From Protea cynaroides (taxonomy: Eukaryota > Streptophyta > Magnoliopsida > Proteales > Proteaceae): DNA of 64,000 bases. Numbering within the stretch: the first letter of the stretch is position 1; each line of letters begins with the position of its first letter. The notes below the pieces were generated by a model. That model did no database searches, was not told the origin of the DNA, and saw nothing but the letters and a program-made list of their open reading frames with translations. This document shows positions 39,499 to 49,170 of the stretch, piece after piece. The position numbers and the translations under genes were made by a program. The stretch spans positions 48,154,685 through 48,218,684 of the forward strand of contig CM053272.1 of assembly GCA_028583415.1 (NCBI GenBank). Reading direction: 5' to 3'.

Positions 39499-41151
39499 CC
39501 ATAAAGTTTTTTTTGGTTATCAATGTGAAATAATGCTAGAAATTGCAACAAGCAATATCATTGTCCAACCATGGATTTAGTTCACGGTATCAGAACGGAT
39601 ATCCGTATCCGTTCCGTATAAGAATCGGATATGGGTGTCGGGCCTATCGTCCAATTTCGGTCAAGTATCGGCCACATATTGATGTGGCATACCTTTTTGG
39701 TATCAGTCACATGTCGGACAATATCGGCCCGTATCAGCAATGTGATGGCCAATATTGGCCCATATCAGTCAGATATCAGCCCCCAAACGAATTCAACAAA
39801 TAGATCCATATTGGCCAGGAATCCATGTACATAACCGTCGATACAAATACAAATAAAATACCGATACGGTCGATATTATACCAATACCTAAAACCATGTG
39901 TCCAACACAACAGGTAATTTTGGGAGTCCTCCCTTCACTAGGAAATGTATTACAATAATAAAGCTTCCTCTTCTTGAAGACAACATTTCCTGCATTCCTT
40001 TCTTCTTGAAGACAACATTTCCTGCATTCCTTTTCCTCAACAATGTGGACCTCATTTTGGATTAACAGTCATAAACCAAGATTAATCCACAATAAAATAA
40101 AAAAATAAAAAATAAAAACCAGCATGAAAATTAAAAATGAAGGGAAGAAGATCAAACATTGTAACACCTAGACAAGAAAAGGTAATAAACATTGTATATG
40201 GATCCTACGCACCTATCCATAATTACCACAATGCAGAAGGCTGCCATGGGAAGAGATCATCATATTATATTATATAATATGTAATGAAATGACAGATCAG
40301 ATGCATCTAGTTTAACCAAATGGTTAACACTAACTGATAACAAATTAACACAAGAAGAAGAAGAAGAAGAAGAAGAAGAAATGAAAGTAGATGAGAGGAT
40401 AAGAGGGGAATTAAAGGGAAGAAAAGGGATATATAGCAACAGATTTGAGTTCGAACAGCATCCGATGTTGCTCAGGTTAATTTATTATTACTTTAAGTAG
40501 TAAAAAATTAGACTAAAAACCCCGGAAATGACAACAATGATTAAGCCACTGCTCTTTCCGCTTCCCTTCTCTCTTCTGGAGATCACTCCAATCTATGTAT
40601 TACCCATTAATATATTTGTCACTAAAACGTAAAACCTCTCTTAAAACCCCATAAAATGATACCAGATTCGAACCAGACGACATACGACCGACACAAAGAG
40701 AGAGTAAGAGAGAGAAGATATGTGTATGAGAACATCGGAAGTCAGAACCCTAAGCTGTTTCAGCACCGAACTCCTGACCCGTTAGCTCTAAAGAGTAGAG
40801 ACAGATACCAACACGTATTTTCATAATTTCCATTCTTTCGTTCTCACCACAGACGCTTTTTCTCGGTTTCTTCTTTAAGCTTAGCATTTTCTCTCTCTTA
40901 TTTCTCAGCTCTTACCACTTCCAAGCTACATCTTCCAAAACCCCTCGTGATCTTGAATGAACAAAACTCACTCTCTCTTTCTCTCTCTCTAGAAACTGTG
41001 TAAATACTTACAGTGTCTCTATCTCCAACACTGATGTCTCTAACTACAACTCTCAGTCTCTTAACTACAGCTCTCAGACCGTATCTGTACCACGCAAAAG
41101 CCAGAACTTTCAGTCTCTGCAACATCCCATCTCTTACCCTTTGCTTTTTCT

Positions 41152-41192
<41 letters not shown>

Positions 41193-41950
41193 ACCTGAGG
41201 AGAAATTCCGTAGAGGGCTATGAGTAAGTGTACTAAGCTGGGCCTCGACCCTCCGCATGAACTCCATGGCCTCTTGTATGGGTCTCGTAAGCTCCTCCTT
41301 ATACTTCACCAGCATATCATAGTAGGCTTCCTACAAAATCATAAAAAATCAAGAAATCAATAATTTTTACAAAATTTAATTTAAAAATAGTCTAGTTTAT
41401 AGGCTTTAGAATCATTAATTATTATTTTTTGTTATTTAAAGTTCAATTACTAATAAAAAGTAATAATTACCATGAACTGATCCAGCTCCGGGTCTGCCGA
41501 AGAATCTCTGCAGATGACTGAAGATCGTTGCCGAGTTTCATACTCCCGATGAAGAACAGTAAGCCGAGCCAACACTTCAGGTGGAGCTCCTACCTTTTGA
41601 CATTCCATGTAAGCTTCCAGAAGGTTTGAATACTGAGGGTGTGCTATGATCTTAGCTTTAATGGCATCAGCTTCGCTTAAACTTCCATGGGAGCCATTCG
41701 CTTCGGTCTTCACGATCGGAGGAGCTTCAGAGAGAAAACACTCGGCCGATTGATGATGATGATGATGATGGAAAGTGTTCATCGGATCCTGATGATCAAT
41801 CACATTAGAAGAGGAACTATTACTTCTTCCATACATAGAAGAACTGGGTGCAAGAACAGAAGGATCTCCTGCATATAAGAAACTTATTCCCCTTATATTA
41901 TTATTATTATTATAATTATTCGGCCTCACTTGATTATTATATCCCTCCAT
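31674..41950 (-). CDS. KNAT1: Class I KNOX (knotted1-like) TALE homeobox transcription factor, KNAT1/BREVIPEDICELLUS-like, four exons
   Basis: Exons on the minus strand: 41950-41471, 41330-41195, 32640-32387 and 31877-31674 (stop TGA). Phases join and introns are GT-AG, giving 1074 bp and 357 aa. Seen: asparagine-rich and histidine-rich N-terminus (poly-N near 11-18, six His at 61-66); KNOX1 about 95-140 (IKAKIIAHPQYSNLLEAYMECQKVGAPPEV); KNOX2 about 152-196 (DPELDQFM, then EAYYDMLVKYKEELTRP); the SSEEDQENSGGE linker; ELK domain about 239-259; TALE homeodomain with the Pro-Tyr-Pro insertion (WPYPS, 286-290) and recognition helix NNWFINQRKRHW; C-terminus ending YRLGP. The ending and the linker match KNAT1/BP rather than STM. 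Known role: nuclear partner of BELL proteins that maintains shoot meristem and internode identity. A second in-frame ATG at 41968 is possible. Intron 2 is 8.55 kb and full of transposons. Expected length is about 350-400 aa. Confidence 0.94.
34264..35628. mobile_element. Mutator-like non-autonomous element with long TIRs and 9-bp target duplication
   Basis: The termini are long imperfect inverted repeats of about 130 bp: GGAAAATTTCCAG on the left, and a right end whose complement reads GGGAAATTTTCAG. Each arm carries two or three copies of CTACCACCCAAGTTGTT and the motif AGACAAACGTT. The direct repeat ATAAATAAA flanks it at 34255-34263 and 35629-35637. Nine bp is the size made by Mutator-family transposases. 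The interior has no transposase. A GAAGAAGAGA-rich section with an ACCCTAGTC-like stretch at 34740-34830 might be captured host sequence. The duplicated 9-mer is AT-rich, so the TIRs are the stronger evidence. Confidence 0.7.
37690..38880 (-). pseudogene. RTE-type LINE reverse transcriptase fragment
   Basis: Minus-strand frames read, in order, MSTRKMLDEWK, NNYRGIKHTSHNMKLWDRVIK, RQETTITKNQFDF, GKKDLYMVFIDLDKAYDRVHREL, the fingers/palm motif LSQGSALNSYLFALLMDDLT, the catalytic FVDDIVLVDE (about 38260-38290), then KMEYIVCNFS and the C-terminal MRILKWMYGKTRNDKVRND...LRWYGHFQRRP. These are consecutive blocks of plant RTE-clade LINE reverse transcriptase. Stops and frameshifts separate them and the N-terminal endonuclease is missing, so it is dead. 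It lies in the KNOX intron, in the same orientation as the gene. Confidence 0.8.
39256..39309. repeat. (AAT)n microsatellite
   Basis: About 18 AAT/TAA units without interruption, in the large KNOX intron. Confidence 0.95.
39455..39494. repeat. (CT)n microsatellite
   Basis: Uninterrupted CT run of about 40 bp in the large KNOX intron. Confidence 0.95.
39569..39898. mobile_element. CCATGG-ended MITE, copy 2, with 7-bp target duplication
   Basis: Begins CCATGGATTTAGTTCACGG and ends ACCTAAAACCATG. The ends are imperfect inverted repeats that continue as GGTATC/GATACC-type motifs. The exact direct repeat TGTCCAA flanks it at 39562-39568 and 39899-39905. The interior is dominated by short CGATAT, TATCGG and GGCC-ATATTGGCC motifs in both orientations. 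It has no ORF of a known family and is inserted in the KNOX intron. Confidence 0.7.
39970..40033. repeat. 32-bp tandem duplication
   Basis: CTTCTTGAAGACAACATTTC plus CTGCATTCCTTT occurs twice in direct succession with almost no change, so it is a recent duplication. Confidence 0.85.
40352..40380. repeat. (GAA)n microsatellite
   Basis: About nine AAG/GAA units in the large KNOX intron. Confidence 0.9.
41157..41191. repeat. (GA)n microsatellite next to the KNOX exon 2 donor site
   Basis: On the transcribed strand this is a CT run. It begins only a few bases inside intron 2, right after the GTGC donor sequence at 41194. It accounts for the polyserine-like open frame that runs out of exon 2. 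Confidence 0.95.
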
Positions 41951-43420
41951 TTCTCTCACCAAGACCAAGTTAACAACAAGAAGGAAACAAATAGCAAGCT
42001 GAAAAATAGTTAGGAAGAGAAGATGAGAGAGAGGGAGAGAGAGAGAGAGACAGAGAGATAAACTTCTAGATTTCTAGTCCTTAATCGTAGTTCCAAGAAG
42101 GCAAAAGGGTTTTAGAATCAGTCCCTAAAATATCTACGGATGACCCACTTAATTAGGTTGTGTAATGTACAACAATTCAGACCGTTGGATAACTGAAGAA
42201 TGATCTAGATTAGCATTGACTGCATTTCATGATAGTCTTGAATTTTTTAAAGCTTTAATTTTACTATTTAATTAACTACAATTAAACTAAAATATAGCAC
42301 AAGAACAGTAACCTTTGGATCTACCTCTTTTAGCTGTCTTTACAGAATTTCAGCTCCCATCGAAAATGGTGTATGTCAGAAATAGTTGAACCTTCTACAG
42401 TTAGCATATGGACAGGCGTCCACAAAACCGGCTTCAAGAAACCTCGAAAGAGAAGCAATGGCTTCAATGGATGATCCAGACCCGATAACTTATGGGTTCA
42501 CGTCAGATTTGAAAGACGAAGCAAATTAAGAGGTCTCACAGTGGTTCTGGATGGGTGGTTTTGCACCGCAGCGGCTTCAGCATGGTCGGTAGACAGCAGA
42601 GCGTAACAAACGTACATCACAAGCTTCTGATTTCTTTGGTCCGCCAGGAACCGGCGCCGGCTCCATCTCTGTGTGGGTGACAAGACGTTCTTTCTTAGGA
42701 AATTTAAATATCAGAAAATTTTTCCTACACCTCCGCTTGTTTTCACGTTACACAGTTTAAAAGAATAAAAAAAAAGAAAAAGGAAAAGTTACTCGAACTC
42801 CCTCCTCTTCACATTTGGTTTATTATACGATTTTTCCAAGCAGTTATTGATTTACATATATCTTTCTAAAACTAATATTGTTAACTTAAGTTTTTTTACT
42901 GATTAAAATACCTTTTATTTTAATGAAATGAATTCATATTTTATTTAATCAAAAATAACTCCTAAAATCTAAATAACTCATTTGAAAACAGTATTTCTCA
43001 AGATTAGAAAAATTGATTGAGATAAAAACACCTTGACTTGTTTTAAACACCATTAGAGGTAAAAGGTAATTCAATAGGATAAGGATATTTTGATATTTAT
43101 AAAAAAATAAAGTATGTTTACATTAGCAATTATCGTTTATTTTCTAATGGAGTAAACTAAAATATTATAAGTTTCACTTTATGAGAGAAGTCTGTGTAAG
43201 TCAATAAATGCCAGGAGAGGTACGTGTAGTAATCGAAACGTCAAGGGGAGGTCCGAGTAATTTTTCCCAAAAAAAAAATGTCCATTTCCGATTAAGGTAG
43301 ATAAAAAAAAAAGCCAAAGTTCTTTTTTTCTCCCCTCTTAAAGATCATTATATTTTACCTACAAATTAAAAAACAATATTAAACCCTCGCATAAGGCTTT
43401 GTACGGCCAGTGACATGGAG
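41951..43420. other. Upstream region of the KNOX gene
   Basis: The first 120 bp carry GA-rich sequence (42020-42060), a CT-rich leader on the gene strand. A more GC-balanced stretch at 42370-42690 has open frames on both strands that I cannot assign to a family. The rest is AT-rich, with no gene supported. Confidence 0.5.
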
Positions 43421-43429
43421 TTTTGACAC

Positions 43430-43990
43430 CGATTCTTTTTGGAGGAGCGGACTAAGAATCTCATAAATGGAGGTAATGTTGATATTTGGGTAGACATCGG
43501 ATCGTTGTCAAATAGAAAATTCAAAATTTCATTACAGAAACCTCAAGATAAGACAAATATTTTGGTATTTGAAGAGGGGTTATAGGGTTTTCCCACAATC
43601 TATGGTATCTATTATAGAATGTCCCATGGTTGGTAAAGCCTTGGCATGCTATAAGATCTGCATTGCATTCTGTTCCAAATGAAGGACTTACGAATATGCA
43701 TATTGAATCTGACTACAGAGAAGTGATAAATTACTCAATCAATCCAAACCTGCCTAGGGATCTTGCGCTACAACTCGTTATAGCTGATATTGTCTATCTA
43801 GCCTCCTTTTGTGAGAAATACATCTTTAAATCCGTTTGAAAAGAAACTAACGTCCAAAGTTGCTCACTCCCTTGTCTGGAAGGCATTGAAGAGGATGTTC
43901 AATTGGTCTATTTTCGCTCCCAGACTTCATGATTTTAATATGAATGATGTCTCGACGTGTGCTCATTCTTTTGATCTATAAAATTGCTTT
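43430..43990 (+). pseudogene. LINE RNase H-domain remnant
   Basis: The frame reads AWHAIRSALHSVPNEGLTNMHIESDYREVINYSINPNLPRDLALQLVIADIVYLASFCEKYIFKSV. After a one-base shift it continues as SKVAHSLVWKALKRMFNW. The order matches the C-terminal RVT_3-type RNase H of plant LINEs (an ESD/D catalytic block followed by A-H-LVWKALK). It is broken and 5'-truncated. Confidence 0.55.
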
Positions 43991-44481
43991 ATATATTTAT
44001 ATAAAGTAAGTGGAAATACAAAAAGTATTTAAAAAGAAATAGACAATTAAATTAAAGTTAGTCACTTTTAGTGGGTAATTAAACAAAGATATTAGATACT
44101 CATAATTTCATACGATAGAACATATATATTATTAACCCTTGATTCATTGAAGTGGGACTCATCAAGAGCACTATGCAAGTTACTTAGCATGTATTTTAGT
44201 TAAAAATAGTGTACACGTAGAAAGATAACATAGGAACGGAGAACTGAAACTATGATATCATGTTAAATTTCCATTACAAAATGTTGAACTAATAAGTGGA
44301 AGAACTCAACCATAGTTAGTATATTCGCATTTAATATGTGAATTATATGCATTCGTATTTTTAAGACTTATTGAACATATTTTTTTAATTTACATGTATT
44401 TTTACGAACTATTACATAAAATCACAAAAATCCACGGATTCTATGCTTATCGGTATAAAACACGAATAATAAACGAATGAA

Positions 44482-44741
44482 AAAATTTCATCTAGACCCC
44501 ATCAAAGATTACTAATATCATCTACACCCACAAGAATGTAAAAACCTCACCTAGGTCCACTTAACTGACGGAAATCACTAAATTTGTTTAAATACAATTT
44601 TACCCATCAAATTATAAATTGAAAAATAAAATTATGTTCATTTACTAATTTATCCTTCAAATGTAACTTATATTTCAAACTGTCTTCCTCTCCGACAACG
44701 TGAATATTTTTCCGGCAACGTGAGCTGGAGACAAAATCTCT

Positions 44742-44805
<64 letters not shown>

Positions 44806-45924
44806 GAAATTCTCTAAGCATGAGCCATTCCTCCTATCCGAGATTCTCCATTGTGTTTCACGGAGTAGAAATTCTTGCAGAGGAACCTGCAATGAAAGTC
44901 GCCGGTGAGGGCGCCATAACAATGAGCAAGACATTTATCCGCCTTTTTGTTTGATTGGCCATAAACAGCCCTATTATTTGGTAAGAATCACGGCCATGTC
45001 CCACTGTCCTTACACCTGTTGTCAGTGGAGTTGGAAACGAGACAGGATTACAGGAATGGCGCCACTGCCAGGCTGCCAGTATCCATTGCCATCACACATT
45101 CACACTCCTTAAAAAGATGGCACCGCCCTTTAAATGAAAGAAATTTTTTCCGTTGAGCTAGGAGGGAAATCTCCATTTTGCAGATGCCAATGGCCAAGAG
45201 GGAAGAGAAAGTTAATTGAGGCCTTTAATGGCCGCCAAGATCACCAACCTCAGATTCCTTCACTCTTCTTAATCTCATTAGACCCTCCACACGACCCCAG
45301 ATGAGCATCCCAGCTTCAGATTCCTTTTTCTAAATCAGGTTAGACCCTCCGCTTTTTCATCCGACATTATTTGTGATGGTCTCAGTCTATGATCCTACAC
45401 GACAGCAGTCCCAAGTGTTCGCCGGGATCTGACTTCAGTTACAGCATCGATGTTGCAGGAAAACCCGGTCACTAGAGATCTTGCAACCCTCGCAAGTTGT
45501 ATCGCTCTCTCCCTGCTTCGATTTTGGGGTGAAATGCAAAGCTTGGGATTCTTGAATAGGTCCTATTTCTCTTGCATCGCTACTAATTAATACTTAACCC
45601 TGTTTTTCAAATTCCCAAAAGAACCCAGAAAATGGGAAAGGATAAGATTTGCAAAGAAAGCAGAAGCTGAAGCGGAAGGAGAAGCAGACGCAGAGTAGAA
45701 GATGAAGATATGCAAGGGTATAATGGTCTTTTCAACAAGCCAAAAGGGTATTATCGTCTCTGAAATATTCTAATCTACTTGGTGTCAGCATCTAACGAGA
45801 ATCAACTGGCGGAGTTGACTTATTTGATTACTACAGTCAAAGTTTTAGGGTGTAAATGATATTTTTGCTTTCTTGTGGGTGTAGATGATATTAACGATCT
45901 TTGATGGAGTTGAGATGAAATTTT
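44482..45924. mobile_element. Inverted-repeat transposon, non-autonomous, no clean target duplication
   Basis: The left end, AAAATTTCATCTAGACCCC followed by ATCAAAGATTACTAATATC and ATCTACACCCACAAGAA, is mirrored at the right end with few changes, giving TIRs of about 80 bp. The interior holds a long CT microsatellite (44743-44801) and moderately GC-rich sequence (44800-45720) that does not encode a transposase. Some of it could be captured genomic sequence. Flanking 9-mers do not match, so superfamily and exact ends are uncertain. The long TIRs suggest Mutator-like. Confidence 0.6.
44743..44801. repeat. (CT)n microsatellite
   Basis: Perfect CT run of about 59 bp inside the inverted-repeat element. 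Confidence 0.95.
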
Positions 45925-46154
45925 AATTATTCATTAAAAAGAGAAAGAAAAGAAAAAACCCTTCCACCAATTCCCATTTGCAAAATAACCCATCACCCAC
46001 TCTTCTTCTTCGTTCTTCTCTAACCCTACTAACCCTAGTTTTCTCCCCAAATCCCCTCCCCAACCCTGTCGACCGCCGGCCATTCCTTGCCCAACGCTGC
46101 CATCTGTCCAACCCCTTCTTCGTCGTTACCTGATAAGTTGAAACCCCCCCCCCC

Positions 46155-46197
<43 letters not shown>

Positions 46198-46984
46198 AGT
46201 CACAGGCTGGGATAGATTGCCTTGTGAATAACGCAGCCACTGCCACCTCTGCAATACATTACATGATTAATTTGTTCACTATCACCTCCCCAGCTCCTCC
46301 AACTCTATATTCGTGTACAGAGTTAATCAGTGGCTGTTGTGACTATAATTAAGCTGCCAACTGGAATTGTAGATCTTGAAAGCCTTATCTATCGCTTCAT
46401 TAATTACCCATATCAGTATCCAATCGGTTTTTGACATTCTCGTTATTTTGAACCATGCTCAAACCCCGAATTTTATTTGAGATAATACAAAGGGCTCCCA
46501 AAGAAACTTCATGTACATTCGAATGAAGACGAGAGTGAAACACGAGCAACTTACTGTTATTTTTACTAGGTCATTCTTACCTCTGATTGAGTGAAGTTAG
46601 GTAATCTATGTAGGATGAGATCAAACTCGTGATCTAACAGTTGGACTGAAAGCCTTGGAACTATATATGGCTCCACAGCCAGGTTGGGATATTTTATCAG
46701 GATTCAGGAGGTGAAAGGTTATTCCACTACTGCAGCCAAAGGGCAACCAAATTGTCCTTTTGCTCTATTTCTCCACAAGGATCCACGTCACATTCCAAGT
46801 GTGCATGGCACTATTTTCACCATAAGGGTGTGATAATGCATTTACCAAGGACCAACATCAACGAGTAGCCAATTCTGATCTTATACATCACATCTTTTAC
46901 ACAAAAAAAAGAAAAAAGAACTGCCCAAAATGTTGTTTGTGCATGCCCACTAATATAATAACTCTGCATATTTTGTGGGTTTCT
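45925..46984. other. Intergenic region, no gene seen
   Basis: Contains a C12 run at 46145-46156 followed by a CT microsatellite (46157-46195). A stretch near 46590-46660 has a reversed B-box-like GATCACGAGTTTGATC, perhaps a SINE remnant. No gene is supported. Confidence 0.5.
46157..46195. repeat. (CT)n microsatellite preceded by poly-C
   Basis: CT run of about 39 bp directly after twelve C residues. It explains the open frame with alternating Arg-Glu on the minus strand. Confidence 0.95.
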
Positions 46985-47295
46985 AGTGGCGCATCATCAC
47001 CCACTGCTTTCGTGAGGAAAACGTGGTGGCCGATGTTTTGGCAAGGCATGCTGTTCATTCTCAAGCTAGAAGCTCGTGGGTAAATTGCCTTTTATTCATT
47101 TTAGGTGAGGTTAACAGAGATGCCTTGGAATGTACTTGTTTCCGTTTTTATTGAAGACTTAAAGTCTCTTTCCAGCTGATGGTAATTCCGAAAATAGGTT
47201 CGGGATTTTTTGTTTTGTGATTTCTTTCTTTTATATAGTTTTCTCTCTTCTTTTTTATTAGAAATTCTGCTGATTTTTAGTACAAAAAAAAAGTC
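46985..47295 (+). pseudogene. LINE 3' end with RNase H remnant
   Basis: The frame RIITHCFREENVVADVLARHAVHSQARSSWVN carries the REENVVADVLARHA signature of the RNase H C-terminus of plant LINEs. About 170 bp of T-rich 3' sequence follow, ending in an A-run at 47283-47291. It is a 5'-truncated copy. Confidence 0.6.
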
Positions 47296-48323
47296 CTCGT
47301 ATATCAAAAATACATTTTGTAATCTATAGATGATGAAACAATGATGAATTTATGTGTTTATCTCTTCACCTTCGAATATAACAAACATAGAGAAACATTA
47401 ATTTATCCCATTACACAAAAATAAAAAAAAATAAAAAAAAAGGTTGGCTTCTTATATAATCTTCAAGGAGGGGGATTGATGTTGTCATGATGTGTGGTCC
47501 TTGCACCAACATCGGGTCAATGAGAATGCGTACAGTTGAATCCAATAGAGATGAGATTTTTTTTTTTTTTTTTGGGTAAGTAGGGATGAGATTGCTTATT
47601 TCACAGGAGGCAAGGTGGTCATTTAGCTCAGAAAAAAAAATTACACAATCGGGCAGCAGGAATTTTCATACTACCCGATTTTGTGTGCACTGCTAATCTG
47701 GAAACTGCTTCTTCCCCAATGGGTTCAGAAATCCCCTCTCTAATTAGGAGATTAAGAACATGTATCAAGAAGCTACTCACATGTGCAGATTGCAAGATAA
47801 TATAAAATTGTAGAGGACCCACACCTTAGGTCATAACTGGGTCGCTGATTTAGAATTTCCTCATCTCTTGTCTTTAATAATGGTAAAAGATTAAAACACG
47901 AAGGCTCAGTTTGGTTGCAAGGGAAAATTAAAAGGGAAGGGAAATGAAATTTTTAAACTTAAAATGGAAACTTGTATAAGTATAGCACAATAATATTTTT
48001 GTATATACTACTTAAATTGTTAACCATAATTAGTAATGATACTTATTTGAAATGTAAATTTTATTTAACTTTTTAAATGCAAGGGGATTTGGACCCAAAG
48101 TGAATTGTAAATTAATAACTAAATATAGAATGATTTGGAATTAGTTATATATAATCATTTGGTAGCATGTGTTGTATTTATGAAAGTTTCCTTTCTAAGT
48201 AAAAAAAATTTCACTCCCCTTCTTTTTTAATTTCCCTTGCAACCAATCAGAGTTGAAGGGAAAACTATCCGAATACTCATAGTTGGGTTTCATTTTACCA
48301 ATCTATCTATTCTATGTTTATTA
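47296..48323. other. Intergenic region, no gene seen
   Basis: AT-rich DNA with a T-run at 47558-47574. Nothing is recognised. Confidence 0.5.
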
Positions 48324-48332
48324 TAATAAAAA

Positions 48333-48968
48333 GGGTAATTTACACCAGAGGTAACCGACGTTCTGAGAAATCATACCAGAGGTACCTCACGTTTCGAAAA
48401 TCATATCAGATGTACCTCTTCTTATATTTCCAACATTAACCCTATTTAACATTGGCATCCTCTAAGTTAACCATTAGATCTACCTTAAATTTTCAAGGAC
48501 TGATCGTTTCTTGTCGAACTACCCTTATTTGGTGCCTGACTATTGGTACACCAGCCAAAAAAAAGTAAGTTGGGGTGCAGAGTTTTCACCGGAGGTATGT
48601 ACTATAGTCAAGATTTGTGACTTGGTGATGAGCAACCGCCGGTGAGAAAGGATCACAGGAGAGGACAGGGGTAGGAGAGGGGGTGGGCAATTGAGACAGT
48701 GATGAACACATGGGAATCCGAGTGGTGAATCGTTGCGGCAACAGGATGGTGAGGGAGTGAACCAAAGGGAACCAAGAAAATTAGGCTAAATAAGGGTAAA
48801 TTTGGAAATACAAAAATAAAAGGTACCCCGAATGTAATATTTTTGAAACGTCAGGTACCTCTAGTATAATTTCTCAAAACGTCAGGTACCTCTGGTATGA
48901 TTTTTGAAACATGAGGTACCTCTGGTATAATTTTTCAAAACATCAAGTACCTCTGGTGTAATTTACCC
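48333..48968. mobile_element. Mutator-like MITE with repeated subterminal motifs and 9-bp target duplication
   Basis: Starts GGGTAATTTACACCAGAGG; the complement of the right end reads GGGTAAATTACACCAGAGG. The exact 9-bp direct repeat TAATAAAAA flanks it at 48324-48332 and 48969-48977. Each arm contains two to four copies of a roughly 33-bp unit, GGTACCTCTGGTATAATTTT followed by TCAAAACGTCA, in opposite orientation on the two sides. It is 636 bp with no ORF of a known family. A 9-bp duplication indicates mobilisation by a Mutator-family transposase. Confidence 0.75.
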
Positions 48969-49072
48969 TAATAAAAATACCTAAACAGATTTGGGTATTG
49001 CCAATATACCCAAAAGAGTTCCTCACCCGATATCTTCTTTGGTAATTTTGCCCCCCTCCAGTTCTCTCCCCC

Positions 49073-49076
<4 letters not shown>

Positions 49077-49168
<92 letters not shown>
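49077..49168. repeat. Very long (CT)n microsatellite
   Basis: About 46 perfect CT units (92 bp), the longest dinucleotide run in the window. The leucine-serine open frame across it is an artefact of the repeat. Confidence 0.97.

Positions 49169-49170
<2 letters not shown>

Larger units (their letters stand above)
32641..41194 (-). other. Intron 2 of the KNOX gene (8.55 kb)
   Basis: The donor follows LRNFSS (splitting the next codon after its first base) and the acceptor precedes DERCEGEGSSEEDQ. The split codon restores Asp206. The intron contains a Mutator-like element (34264-35628), an RTE-type LINE fragment (about 37690-38880), a CCATGG MITE (39569-39898) and several microsatellites. The remaining stretches (32641-34254, 35638-37690 and 40040-41150) hold nothing I recognise, although regulatory elements are known in large KNOX introns of other plants. 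Confidence 0.9.

Noticed and set aside
42370..42690. Possible coding fragment upstream of the KNOX gene
   Set aside because: Open frames exist on both strands but contain stops when extended, and no family was recognised.
46590..46660. Possible SINE with reversed B box
   Set aside because: A B-box-like stretch is visible, but no convincing A box or A-rich tail at the right spacing.
47620..47650. tRNA-like TTTAGCTCAG motif
   Set aside because: No B box or cloverleaf could be formed downstream, so no tRNA gene is supported.
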